Assembly: GCA_951394405.1 (NCBI GenBank)
Contig: OX596342.1
Location: forward strand, 1,736,001 to 1,800,000
Length of the DNA: 64,000 nucleotides
From: Coprinellus micaceus
Taxonomy: Eukaryota; Basidiomycota; Agaricomycetes; Agaricales; Psathyrellaceae
Direction of reading: 5' to 3'
The first letter of the stretch is position 1; every line of letters starts with the position of its first letter. Shown here one piece after another: positions 47,728-62,269 of this stretch. Both the position numbers and the translations under genes were made by a program. The notes under the pieces are model-generated. The model saw only the letters and a program-made list of their open reading frames with translations, ran no database searches and was not told where the DNA came from.

Positions 47728-49421
47728 GGTGCTGGAGATGGTGGTGGAGAGGATGAAAGCGCACTCCCATGCCTATAAAATCTGGCCAGGACCCCCGGCA
47801 CCACTTCCATTTTGGGCCATCACACGGGCTGTGCTGCGTGAGCCCGGCCAAGCTCGGTTTCTGTCGGGTGTGCCTTTGTGCGGATTTAAGCTTCTCCTCG
47901 TCTCCTCTTGGGGAACGAGACATGCAGCATCTCCCCCGAGGTTCTGTGCACCTCAAATTGGGGTGCTTTGACAATCCTGCAGCGTTCCGGGAGAGCCAAT
48001 GGTACTTGTGGGTCCATGTGTGGCCAGAACGCGCTGTCCCGAGGACCACTCAACGGCCTGGTCTAGCCGAGTCTGGCACCACTGGGCCGCTGTCATCCTG
48101 GCGCTAAACAATTGAATGAGACCACTGGGACCGAGCGCCCGCACCGATATCCAACCCTTAGCGGAATCTCAAATATTCCGCCAAAGCACCGTACAAAAAT
48201 CCCTCGGAAATCGTCGAGAACGCCGAAACGGCATTTGAGAGCACCCAAGCAAAGATGCCATTGCCTGGGGACCAGACGTCTCTTGGCTGCTTGGCCGGAA
48301 ATCTTGAACTTGGTTGGCATCAAAGTTCCGACGTCCTCCACCACCGTCGCCACCGCAAAACATGGTGTGAGCTTCATCAAAGCTATCATACGATACAAAA
48401 AGAAGGAAGTAAGTACGGACTGTAAAACAAGAGAGGAAGCAGACAAGGATCACCGGTCTCGAAGGACTCTCGGCATCTCGAGGCACGGCGACCGCCTAGA
48501 GCTGGCAGGACCCCGGAAGCGCGTGTTAGACGCGTCGTCCAAATCGGGTTCAGCGCGGTCGACCACCTTGGGCCTTGGCGCTACTTGGTCGAGAGTTGCT
48601 TGAAAACAGTCTAGGAGGGTCGAATATACGTACTCTTGAATCCGCGCTAGACTTTACTGAGCAAAAAGCAGTCTATTATACTCGGGGGAGCTCTTCTTTC
48701 GCGAAGAAGACCCACATAGGCGAGCCATTGCCGGCCGGAAGAGCATTGGCTGGCTATTAATATTCTCGGGTAGAGCTATGACGCACAAGCCGCTGCGGCG
48801 GTCGAGCTTTGATAACGAACCTCGAGGATTTCATAGCGAAGGAAACAAATACGAGCAAGCGCACGCCAAGTTAATCCAAGGGGTATATTTTCAACGTCAA
48901 TCCTTAGCGTCCACCGACTATTCACTGGGTCCTGTGGACGTTTCCAACATCCGAGCCCCTTGGGCTTGGTCCTCGCCTCTGGAGACGCCGCCGCCAACGA
49001 AGAGCGTGTCACAAGCTTGATCATGAAGCCCGTGACCCCCTGCCGAGCAGTTAGCGGCTATTTTTGGGTCGGGATCGAGGGCGTTGGTGTGCGGAAGGGT
49101 GGAAAGGCTGGGGGTAATGCCAGTCGCGAAGTCCCATAATCGCTCGACTGCATAGTCGATGGGTTCTGTCTAAAGTGGACCAAGTAAGGGCGCCAAGATC
49201 GGCGTCGGGGTCAGATTGGAAGTAGAGGAAAGCATCCTCGAGAGGTTCAGGTGGCCTACGCCTCCTCGTGGGTCCACGTTGTGTGTCGGGGCGACGATGA
49301 TGGAATGACAATGTGACAGACCCCACCAGGACCAGTGGCCGCCCCCAATCGACCACAGATCTAAGGCTCAGGGATGTGGACCATCACTCAGTGATAACAA
49401 ACTCTCTCCCACCAGTCCTAC
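47728..49421. other. intergenic region with no recognised gene
   Basis: About 1.7 kb. Several open frames of 60-160 codons overlap on both strands without family signals; none is called. Confidence 0.5.
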
Positions 49422-50555
49422 TCAATCTTCCAGGGTTTTTTTCTCCGGGGTGTAGAAGTGCCATTCGACCCTCTTCAGACTGGGCAGATGACAATAGGGA
49501 ATCGTATGCCTCTCACTCTCGTCGTCCTTCTCCACGATCTTCCCAGTTTTCACCTTGACCCACACCTCACGGAGTTCTTGGCTGTACAGCAGCGCCTTGG
49601 TGTGTAGCTCGCATTCGCCAGACCAAAGGAAGGGGTTGGCGTTTGGGTCGAGCAGGGTGCCTTCAGTACCGTCGCCGTCCGCCACTGAGACTTCAGATGT
49701 AATAGTAATGACTTCTACTTGCTTCAGGCTAGACAGCGCTCTCCGGATTGTCATCTACACAAAATACGTCAGTTCTGAGATATTGGAGAACCAACACGAG
49801 AGTGAGCACAGTCTTACCGGTAAACCCGCATTGTCGCCCTGATAAACCAGGACTTCAGGCACAGGTTCCCTGAGGATAAGGGGGTTATCCGCACTACAGA
49901 GATCGCACCAAGCCATCTTCGCCCGCAACCCCAACACCCTAATGTTTGAAAACTGCTCCACCTCGTTAAAAATGAGGCCTTGTGGCCGAAAGTTGATTTT
50001 CGCCTGGTTGACCTGGACCTCTGAGAGACTGGCCGGTACGTTCAAGAACAATTCGAATGGGCCGTAAGCCCGGCCTGTGGATGCCCCCACCGGGACATCT
50101 AGCTGCAGCATCTCTAAGTTCTGAAGTCCCTTCAGGTCGAACCGGCCATCTCCACGGAGTAGGTCGACGTTGCAGTGCAGGATCCTTTGCGCACGATACC
50201 CTTCAGTCTCCGAGCCGACGCCGTACCAGGAAGTGCGGACCCACCGAGTCCATTTCGTAACCACTGCCAGAAAGGCTTCACAGACGCGATCCAACTCCCG
50301 AGTGCGTCGAACGTAGAGAGTGCGAAACCATGTCTCGAGCACGACCTCTCGATATGCCTTCGACGCCGTGCTCAATGGCGAGACCACAGCCCAGGCTGGC
50401 TTCGTCCGTTTTCCAATGTCTTCAGTCTTGTGAACCCTTCCATTTGTCGGGAATGGTTCAGAGAAGTAGGCTGCCTCGACAATCTGTCTCACTATCTCGA
50501 GCGGGACGAAGGAGCCTGTGGGATGGGTGGCCATGATGGTGGTGGCAGGAACCAT
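49422..50555 (-). CDS. F-box-like domain protein (copy 2)
   Basis: This is the paralogue of the gene at 43.5 kb in opposite orientation. It starts MVPATTIMATHPTGSFVPLE, and the internal Met at residue 8 is an alternative start. F-box-like helices (FVPLEIVRQIVEAAYFSEP, STASKAYREVVLETWFRTLY) are followed by leucine-rich-like segments (NLEMLQLDVPV, NIRVLGLRAKMAWCDLC, VEVITITSEV) and LPSLKRVEWHFYTPEKK. A stretch between KWTR and ILHCNVDL has GT-AG ends and matches an intron position of copy 1. It is 57 nt long with no stop, so automated models would read through it. A second intron precedes MTIRRALSSL. Protein similarity between the copies is moderate, so the duplication is old. Confidence 0.7.
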
Positions 50556-51441
50556 GAAGGTGACGAGCCTTACTTTGATGACGTCAAGTTCTGATCTAAT
50601 CTAATCGCGACTCGATGGGATTGACGCCCACCGAACGACCCGCGACTCACGTACATGAGCCCCCCGTACCTTCCCGACGGAGGCGCTGTGGGTATTTGGA
50701 GTGTGGGCGATCGACAGAAGGCGAAAAGTTATTGGCAGCCAGCGATCTTCTTGTCCGGACTATGCCCCGTAAATAGGGGTCGAGTTATCGACACACGTTG
50801 TTGACAATGCTTCTTTCGCTTTCACATAGTAGACAAAGCCAGGATCTCTTGGACCTGTTGAAGGTGTATATCCCTAGCGGTCCGCCTCCCATCCTGCCTC
50901 GATCTTTACCCATCGGTACTACGCGCCCCCTTAGAGTCCCTGGGCGGCCTTCCGATATCTAGGGACCTGTTGTCGCGTATGTAGGGCCTGTCGTGGCGCC
51001 GGTGCGATAATTCAACCTACATCGAACGAGCTACGCTCGAGTTCTTTCACCCTATAAAGCATAGGGTGTGGATCGCGCTTAGCCTCTGACCTCAGGCCTC
51101 AGGCGCACAGCGGTTGCTATATCTTCAGAGAAATGTGGACTGTGGGCATGATTCGGACAGGGGTCCCGTTACAGGAGAGAATGAAGATGGGGCGGGCGAG
51201 GAGCGCTACATTGACGTTGGCATACCCTGGAAGCTACTGGCCAATCATACTGGGAGTAACGTGAGGAAGGGTTGAACCGCCGTCACGGTAAATTAATGAA
51301 GAGACAGATGAATCTGAGTCGCCCTTGTGGGTAAGCAAATTTCTCGGTAGCCATGAGCGAGTTGAATACAACTCCACATTAGCGAAGTAGCCACGGCATA
51401 CCGAAAGGTACCAGGAGGTTGGATGGTTGCAATCGGAGGGC
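50556..51441. other. intergenic region, no gene seen
   Basis: About 890 bp between two minus-strand genes; no feature recognised. Confidence 0.55.
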
Positions 51442-54400
51442 TCAACTAGAGTCGTCGGTGTCAACTGCTCCATGTTGGCGGAGCAATTCAGTGATCTTTC
51501 TACGGTCCTCTGTCGCCCAGCTCCGAGTTTGGCTCCCAATCATGCATTGAAGAGGCGTGTGACCATTAGAGTCTAGAGTAAGGACGGAGTAAGTACAGAA
51601 CCAGCGCAAAATGGGAGTGGATGACTTCACCTCGCATGTTGGGGTCTGCATGATGGTCAAGAAGAATGCGTACAACGTCCGGTTCAACCTCACTACAGGT
51701 TGCATGAAGAGCTGTTCCGTAGAAGCCGCCTGAATACTAGTGAGATATCGAATCAAGGACTTCATGCACCACCAGAGCTCACCTTGGACATTGGGGTCCA
51801 CACCCCTCTCGAGAAGGAGTTGAACAATAGGGGGTGAACCTCTCCATGAGGCTGCCTGAAGCGCTGATCCATATTTTCCACCTAGAACGGGTGGATCAAC
51901 TACAACCCGCACCACTGTGTAATGGGACCAACGTACCCAGGACCTTGGGGTCAGCGCCCTTTTCGAGGAGGAGGCATGCGATGGCATGTTCACCCTTGTA
52001 GCACGCGGCCTGGAGCGCCGATCCATATTCGCCACCTAGAACAGGAGGTCAATCGCAATTTGCACCGCTGTGGAATGTGTCCAGCCTACCCTGCAGGTTG
52101 GGGTCAGCACCCTTCTCGAGGAGGAGGCTGGCGATTTCGAGTGAACCCTTGAAGCAGGCCGCTTGGAGCGCCAATCCATATTCACCACCTAGAACAGGAT
52201 ATCAATCACAAGCTGTACCACTGGAATGTGTCCAGCGCACCATGCAGGTTCGGGTTAGCGCCGTTCCCGAGGAGGAGGCTGGCGATTTCGAGCGAACCCC
52301 CGAAGCAGGCCGCTTGGAGCGCCGATCCATATTCGCCACCTAGAACAGGAGATTAGTTGCAATCTGCACCACTGTGGAACAGGTCCAGCCTACCCTGCAG
52401 GTTGGGGTTGGCCCCCTTCTCAAGGAGGAGGCTGGCGATTTTGAATGAACCCCTGCAGCAGGCGGCTTGGAGCGCCGATCCATATTTGCCACCTAGAACG
52501 CGAGATCAATCACAATCTGCACCACTGTGGAATGCGTCCAGCGCACCCTGCAGGTTGGGGTCGGCGGCGTTCTCGAGGAGGAAGTTGGCGATGTCAAGGG
52601 AGCCCATGTGGCAGGCCGCTTGGAGGGCAGATCCATACAAACCTTTCGAGCATCCGTCAACACTTGTACGCTGAGCCGATACCGGCCTCACTGCTTACAT
52701 ACCTTGCGAGGGAACATTAGGGTTGGCACCAGTGCCTACCAGGTGCCGCACGAGCTCCCATTCGCTACCCTCGGTTACCAGCTCGAGCACTGTCCGACTG
52801 TCTGCCCGTCATAGCCGTTTCAGAACTGGAATATTAGCGGGACAAACAGACTTACCAGAGAATATAGTGTTGACGTCGACGCTCAAACCCACAAGAGCTT
52901 CAACAGTACTCCAGTTTTTGTCACGAGCGGCAAGCTCAAGCGCAGTCTGGCCGGCTGTTTTACAAGCGGCTTCAGTTTCAAGGAATCTGGCTCAACAGGA
53001 GGGCATACCCGAATTCCTCGCATCGATATCTGCATTTTCACGGAGAAGGATCTTGAGAGGCTCCCAGTCATGATTGAGGGCAGTTACCTCAACGGCAGTT
53101 CGACCATCTATGGACGTTCGCGTTAGTGTTACGTTCATCATGAACACCACACCTACTATGAAACGGAACCGAAACGTCTGCCCGGGAAGGCGTTGCACTA
53201 GTGAGTATGGCCACCGCATCCCAGTTCTTCTTTAGAATTGCGACTTCGAGTGCCGTAAAGCCATCTATATAGATCAAGCTCAGCGTGGTTTGTGATGGCC
53301 AGTGGAGAGGCGCTGGGCCACGCACCTGTAAATGGCGTAAGGGAGGTGTATGAGAGTGTATCGAAATACCTAACCTTACCATCATTTTTAACATTGGGAT
53401 CAGCACCTCTCTTGGTGACTAGTTCCAGAAGCACGGGGACGTCCTGCGTGACAATGGCGGCCTTCCAATCAGCAGTCAGCTTCTGTTGCTGAATCTGTTC
53501 TTCCTGTCGCCGTAGCCTCCGAGCTAGGATCATCTCGACGAGGTCTCGCAGCGGTATGAATACGAGAAGCATCGCAAGGATCTGGCCGAATCCCCACTGA
53601 GTTTCTTCAACCTCCTGGATGTTTCGATTGCCCGCCAACGTGAGCTCGATGTCCGTGATGAAGATGACGTTGATGATGAGGAGTAGGCCCAACCCAGCAC
53701 AGACATGAAAGACCGGGGACCGGAAGGACCGAGTATACCCGTCGCGCAGCGTCCTGAAGATCTGGGGATATGGCGACGAAGGTGGAGTGTGGTCAGGCGC
53801 GGGGCCAGGCGTGGCGTCGCCCGTCGGTGGCTTGCTCCGTCGCAAGTGGTGCCAGAAGCTCAGCCCTAAGAAGGCGGCCATTGGAAGGAGGAGATTGAGC
53901 CCCGGCATGAGGAACAGACTATACATGGCCAGAGCGAATAAGCGCAGCGCGTTCGACCCAAATGGAACGCGAGCGCCTAGCACCGCAACGCGGGCATAGT
54001 CGACGGCGCAGCTCGAGTCCGGTGTTCCGAACTGGCGAGGGTTGCTCCAGAGCCAGATGCCAAGGGCGGCCATGACGGTCAGGTGGAGAGAGCCCAAGAC
54101 GAGGGCGAAGCGCTTGAAAATAACTTTGACCCCGCCTTTCTTTGCAATTTCTAGCGGCTTTCAATCAGTCCTTTCTTTGGTTGGGAGGAGGGACGAGAGC
54201 ACCTGGCGCTTCCAACTTTGGCGCTGCGTTTTTGGCGTCTTGAGCATCGGGAGTACTCGACGCTCCACCGAGAATGAGAGCTTAAAGGCAGAACGTCAAG
54301 CCGAATGGAAATGTACAGAATACGCAGAAACTTCACCAGCCGGGAAATACAACACGGATCGAAGCTTGTTGATGATATGCGTCCGCCACGCTGACCAGTT

Positions 54401-54742
54401 CGGCTCGACGTGGCCCTTGCCTTCCTGGCTCTTGTAACGGATGTAGAGGATGAAGTAAACGAAAGCGTTCGTATTGTTCATCCAGCTCATGCTGAGCACG
54501 ATGCTGCCATGGAAGTTGGTCAAATCGCGGGTCAGAGCCTGGACGAAGCACGAGATGAGGATGGCGAAGGCGAAGATGAGGTTGGTCGTCGAATGGTTTT
54601 CCATAGACTCGAGCTCATAGTCGGAGACGTGGCCATCCCAGATGGCCCAGATGGGAGGGATGAAGCAGAGTAAGTTCTGGGCGTAGAGGGCGGCGCGGAC
54701 GCCAGGCCCAGAGATATCGGAATTGCCTCGGATGAGGCACAT
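51442..54742 (-). CDS. multi-pass membrane protein with C-terminal ankyrin repeat array (copy 2)
   Basis: This is an inverted paralogue of the gene at 25.6-29.3 kb. The first exon (MCLIRGNSDISGPGVRAALY onward) differs at about seven of 136 residues. The same membrane segments follow (for example LALAMYSLFLMPGLNLLLP, GLGLLLIINVIFITDIELTL, ILAMLLVFIPLRDLVEMIL), then the RRLRRQEEQIQQQK linker and ankyrin repeats. The final degenerate repeat ends LLRQHGAVDTDDSS with the stop at 51442-51444. Introns are kept at the same places, so the copy arose by DNA duplication, not by retroposition. The repeat array is shorter than in copy 1, and unit order and sequences differ, which suggests independent gain and loss. 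Shared sequence extends only about 40 bp upstream of the ATG and a few bases past the stop. The function is unknown. Confidence 0.85.
51783..52642 (-). repeat. tandem ankyrin exon+intron array of copy 2
   Basis: There are six 33-codon ankyrin exons separated by introns of about 50-60 nt. The introns belong to the same family as those of copy 1 (complement reads GGTAGGCTGGACACATTCCA and ends CTGTTCTAG). Units vary in the loop and first helix (for example SALQAACHMGSLDIANFLLE and LALQAACFKGSLEIASLLLE). Confidence 0.85.
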
Positions 54743-55199
54743 CGTGCCACCCAGCGGAGATGGGAACGATGGGGTTGTAAATCAAGAACATCGCTCTACG
54801 TATGAGCTGTAGAACCTCATGCGTCGTGGCAACAATGAGGTTGCCACGCGCGATATGCGTGCCCTGCTCGCAGGTTGGTGAAACGCTGTGATAACCCCTG
54901 CCAGTACACACGTTTCTGTCCAATTCAAACGTCAGGTGAGTCAGCGATCCGGATAGGGCCCAAATGAGTTCTCCATGGACTGGATGGTGGAGGAGGTCGG
55001 AGGGCTTCAGGATCTGGTGAGCCGAGCAGTGGGTGCACCAAGGTCTATGATCTCCCTCTTCGTTAGACTCGTTACCGTCCTGTAACCGTTGGGCGACTCG
55101 TGTCTAGCATAAGCGCTCTACACCGCCGCCACAAAAGTTGCCCCTGTTGCTGGAGCACCCTATCATAGACGTCAGTGCCATCAGAGTATTTGTGCAAAG
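54743..55199. other. intergenic region, promoter of ankyrin copy 2
   Basis: No gene is seen. The 40 bp next to the ATG match the leader of copy 1; upstream sequence does not. Confidence 0.5.
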
Positions 55200-55500
55200 G
55201 TGGACGCACCGCGTATTATGTTTGGGTCGGCACCGTGTCCCAGAAGCCACTTCGCGCGTTCCGTATGCCCAACAACGCACGCCAGGTGGAGGTAAGCCGA
55301 CCCGTCATCGATTCATTCACCATCAGGTATGAAGCGTCCTGCTCATATCGCAAAAACATTCAGGACCCATTGAGCGCACCGATATCCACCCCGTGGCCTT
55401 CCAGGCATTCCAAATGGCCGTTGCTCCACGTAAGGTCGAGGGGTGTACGCCCATCCCAGCTTACTATGGTCCGTAGTGAATCAGTCCCGTGGAAGCCTGA
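55200..55500 (-). pseudogene. degenerate ankyrin-repeat fragment
   Basis: Two blocks on the minus strand read as ankyrin repeats. The first is DGRTPLDLTWSNGHLECLE followed by GHGVDIGALNG, which lacks the second-helix leucines. The second is DGSAYLHLACVVGHTERAKW followed by LLGHGADPNII. A short non-coding stretch separates them, and neither a start nor a membrane part is nearby. It is upstream of, and in the same orientation as, ankyrin copy 2. It is probably the relic of a third family member, and less likely an unseen small gene. Confidence 0.55.
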
Positions 55501-55764
55501 GGTGGCGAGGCTACGGTGAACGCACCCCATAGCATTGGATCCGCTTTGTACTGAAACAAGTAGAAACAAGGCGCCCCACGCACCGTTCTAATGAAGCTCT
55601 TGGGACTCGCCCGGGGGTTCAGAGTCCCGGAATGTCAGTCGTGAAACGAGACGTAAAAAAAGCCTATGATGATGGCTGAGCGGCGAGGGGAGGAGTAATC
55701 GGCCGAAATTGAGGCAGATGCTGAGTTTTGAAAGCGTTTCCCATTCGCGTCGACACCTAGGGTA

Positions 55765-57867
55765 TCAATCCCCCTCCTCGGGGAGCACAAACGACATTGA
55801 GTCCCTATCTAAGCTCTGCAGCCTTGCCCATTCCAAGATCAACCTAAAACACAGTCAACATTCCTACGCCTACATGCACGGGTGAGTCGTCTCTCACCTG
55901 AAGAAGTACGCAGCCAAGTCTTCCCTGCGCCACATCGCCAAACTCCACTCCCTGCCTTGCACGGCGATCTTCTTGCCGAGGTCTTCGTGCGCTCCCTCCC
56001 CGTTAGGATCGCCCCTGAAGAAGATGAGCGTGTCGTAGAGATCGGAGAGGTCCATCTGGACGGGTACGTAGTGCAGCCATGGTTGGACTCGGTCGTGGTA
56101 CCATTCGGGGTAGATGGTGGCTTTGAAGATGAGTGCGTTGGACGTGATGAGGCGTTTGAATCGCCCAGACCAGCCGTTGCCGTCGATCTAGTAGCGTTAG
56201 GGCACCGCGGAAACACTATCGAGTAAGATGAGAAGAACTCACATCGAAGACGTATTTGTACTGCCCCGCCTCCGCTGTTCCCTGGAACGGTCTGAACGGA
56301 TATATCCTCTCCAACTCCTCACAAGTCTTCGGGTCGCACATCACCGGCTCCTCCGCAAACGCTACATCCAACAACCCAGGGTTCACCCTCGCCTTCCTCA
56401 GCTTCCTCAGTTCGCCCAGCCTATCCTCCCTCGTCCCATTCGTACTTAGGATCTCGACCGTCCCCTTAATCTCATTCGCGATCCTAACAAAGTAGTCCCG
56501 ATGCGCATTCCTCCACTGGGTCCTAGGCGAATGGTGTATCCCCGTGTTCCTTCCGCGCCACAACAACCGCTCATCAGGCTTCTCGTCGAAGGGCGGGTCT
56601 GCACTCTTTGGGTTAATGTCCTGGACCCACCCGTACGGACTCGGCATGCGGATGTTATGGTGGATGAGCGTAGAGCAGTGTCCGAATTCTGGGACGAGGT
56701 GGGGTTGGGGAGCGGGTCCGTTCCCGTGTCCGATGAATTGCCCGTGGATCAGGAGGTGGTTGGTGTGGTAGCACGGGTCCATGGATTTGATGTGGTCGTG
56801 GATGAACGTCTTCTTGCTGGAGAGCGTGGGTTGGTGGGTTGGACTGACGGGGCGTTGGCGTGCGGGGGAGTCGGGTGGGCAGGCGTAGCGCCAGCCGTGG
56901 CCTTGCACTTTGGGAAGTGCGCTGCGTTCGAGGACTGGGGGAGGGTGAATCGAAGGGATCCAGATCTAAGGGTGCGACATACCGGTCTGGCTGGAGGCTG
57001 CATCGAGAACAGCGGTCAGGATTCCGTGGTCGGAGAGGCGGTTGGGGCCATCGTGAGGGGAGAACGTGGCTCTGAATGAGGGCAGGTAGTCTTGGATTTC
57101 TCGAAGGAGGCCGATAACTTGGACGCTTGCACGGATGTAGTGGTCGTACCGGCCCTCCTCGAACGCCCAGGCTAGAACGTCGACTTTTCCTTCCTCGTTC
57201 TTCCCCAGCGTATACGAATCCTTCTTCTTCTCGAGCTCCTCCTGAGTCTTGCGCAGATCAGCCGGCTCGACGCCCCAGAAGGGTTCGAGGTCGTTGTGTA
57301 TCTGGTCGTATTCATCGGGAAGCTGGACGTTGTGCTCCTTTACATACTGCCACCTGCTCGGAGTTAGCATCTACATGCAAGAATACGGTTCAGCACGCAC
57401 CAAAGCTCGAAGCCCTTTGGAGGCGCCCGCTTGTACCGGCGTCGGTACTCCTCCACAGCCGCTTCGAGAGTTTGGCTTTGACGGTTAACCTTTTCCTTCC
57501 ACTTCTTCTCTGCGTCTGAGATAAGCTCGTAGATCGGGTGTGGGCCATCAACGTCGACTTCGACGAGCCCGTCCGCGCGATACTTGTGCTTCGCGAGTGG
57601 GGGAGGGGGTTTCGGTTTAGGCGCCTCCTGAACGACTTCCTCTAGCCCCTCGACGACTTTCTTCTGTGGTTGTGGTGGTTCGTGGACCGCTAGAGGGGCC
57701 CCATCTCGTACCGGTTGTTTCGCTGGTCGAGGATCGTGATATGCTTCGTCCGGGTCGTGAGCCGCCGGTCCATGCGCCGACGGGAAGGGGAGGAGGTAGA
57801 AGATCAGGAAGAGGGCGCAGAAGGGCAGCACAATCCGAGTGATTCGGCGGGAGGAGGCGGGCTTCAT
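55765..57867 (-). CDS. CAP10-type glycosyltransferase, family GT90
   Basis: This is a predicted Golgi type II membrane glycosyltransferase of the GT90/CAP10 family. In Cryptococcus a member is needed for capsule formation; others are O-glucosyl- or xylosyltransferases. The N-terminal anchor is IVLPFCALFLIFYLLPF, followed by a Pro-rich stem and then KGFELW/WQYVKEHNVQLPDEYD with an intron between. Further motifs are NDLEPFWGVEPADLR, GWVQDINPKSADPPFDEKPD, LLWRGRNTGIHHS, KYVFDV/DGNGWSGRFKRL, ATIYPEWYHDRVQPWLHYVP and VQMDLSDLYDTLIFFRGD. The last intron separates AAYFFR from LILEWARLQSLDRDSMSF, so the stop is at 55765-55767, beyond an apparent earlier end. The family architecture looks complete. 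The acceptor and donor are not predictable. Confidence 0.93.
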
Positions 57868-59974
57868 GGTCGAGGGGGGTCAAGACGACATGAACGGCGG
57901 AAGGCAACCTGGTTTTGAGGCAGGCGCCTGTGTAAATTGACAGGAATCTCGGATCCCGTTCATGATCGCGCCTTCTGGAATGCTGAACAGGGGTCTTCCC
58001 ATAATGAGAGCGCTGAAGCTAATGTTGGATATTCAAAGTAACGGCAGAACCACTGATATTGGGTGGTAGAGTAAGTTCAGGGCCAGGCGCCATGGCTGAA
58101 GTTCCCCAGCGCCCTCCGCCATTCCAGGATTGCCCCGAAAACGATCCAGTCGGATGCTAATGGGCGTTGATCCGCTGATCCGACGTTGGGCGCATCAGCG
58201 CCCAGTGTTCTCCGATACTGGGAGGTCGCAGAGGTACTAAGACTCAACGCTGGCGGAGCAAAGGAATGTACTAGTAGCAGACACAGAGATGATGGTGGGG
58301 GTTGGAGGAGAATGATTGGCGAACCGTTGCGAGCTGCATTGAGTTAAATAGCATTGAATAGCATAATTCGGCGATTGCCGACTCGACAAACAGCAGGCTC
58401 CAAAGAGTCTGCCGTCTGCCACGGTCAAACTTCAACTTGAAGTTTTGAACCACTGCCTTTGAATTACTCCATCCATGCTGCATGAGCTTGGAGCTTCACC
58501 TTAGGGGTTTTTATCGCGCCCAGGCCAGACCTATCGACCACCGGCACTTCGACCCTCATGCAGCGAAAAAGGTGGCTTGTTGACCCCTCGAATTCAGCAT
58601 CTGTGCCACCCATAGAGTTGGTTTCATAAAAGATAATACGGGATTTTCCACCGCCAGTGCCTCTTCGCAATTCCAAGTAGTAGTCTTCTAGTGGCACCTT
58701 TGAGGGGGGGAGTGGGTACGTGACGAGACGGGGGGAACCACCTGCAGTATAATTGGAGGTACGCTTTGAAGGTTCCATAAATGGGGCTACGACAAAGTCA
58801 GAGATACGCGTCCACACGCGGCTGTAGAATGTTGGGGACTCATGAGGTGATCGATCGACGGGCGCTTAACTTGCGAGGGCAAAGCGCCGGCACCTAGACA
58901 CAGCGCGACACACCATTACTCCTTTTTAAAGCGACTGTGAATTAAAGTGATGGTACACTGCGATGGAACGCTAACGCTTTGACGCTGCTGATGGTACCAT
59001 CTACAAGAGCTTGCCATTTACTGTCAATGGGGATCGCCTCTACATCTTGAGACAAGCTTTCCTGCCGACTTACAGACACGCAGAGCTCTGTAACCAGAAT
59101 GCAAGTTTATGCACTGCTTGGAATGCACAGTATATGGGAAACCGTGGATTATTCCAAGTTTGCACCAGCTCATCATGGGGGCAGCAGCTCTGAAAACAAG
59201 AACCTTCCGAACGGTGGCTTCCATTGTTCCAAGCAAAGCAGTGACGCCCCCAGAACGGTAAGTAGCTGGAGCGTGAAGCATCGTGTAGAATTCGTCATTC
59301 CTAGTTGTACGCATGTCAGAAGTCTTGATCCCCGAACATGAACGGCTTGTCGATGTTTGGGAATAGGCGCTGGTAGTGCCTCAGATATTCTGTGTTCGGG
59401 CTACAAGGTTGCGCGAATTGGACGGTTTGGCTGTGGAATGGTGGTAGGGCAGGACAAAAGAGTGGGCATCTGTTTGATGTTCAGTCGGCAATCGCCGAGT
59501 CTGAGTCTGAAATCAGCAGCAGCCAATGTCAACCAAACAACGCGACTGCTTGAACCACAACCACCACCTCGACGTTCAGCATTTCAACCTCTCTACCTTC
59601 GGCTGCATCCCACCCTTTTACCCTGGACCCCTTAAGTTCAGCTGAATGACACTTTAAGGGTTCTATTGAGTCCTTGGGACTTGTCCCGTTAGATTTGTTC
59701 CATTTTGGCACCGCATTGTCTTTCCCTGGTTGAGCCTCTGGAATGCGTGCCTCGAGAGTCCATAGTAGACGGGCCGCACTTCGGGCCCGGCGACCGCGTT
59801 AGTCGTGTCGTTCAGCGTTTCCTTGGTTTATCCAGGGGTCTCGGTTCTTTTCCCTCGTTCTCAGCCTTTGGGAGAGATACGCCGCGTATACCTCCCCTGG
59901 CTCCCAAGAGATTCTTCGAGAGTATAAAAATTAACGTGGTCTCGCGAGGTTTCCTCGTATCTCCTCGTTCCATT
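57868..59974. other. long intergenic region with one doubtful frame
   Basis: About 2.1 kb between divergent genes. A 117-codon frame on the minus strand (58464-58817, MWTRISDFVVAPFMEP...) has balanced composition but no recognised family or promoter, so I leave it uncalled. The 3' end holds the GMC gene promoter. Confidence 0.5.
59923..59930 (+). promoter_or_regulatory. TATA box of GMC oxidoreductase gene 1
   Basis: TATAAAAA lies 52 bp before the ATG at 59975, implying a very short leader. Confidence 0.55.

Positions 59975-62269
<2,295 letters not shown>

Noticed and set aside
58464..58817. 117-codon frame on the minus strand
   Set aside because: Composition is acceptable but there is no family, intron or promoter evidence.
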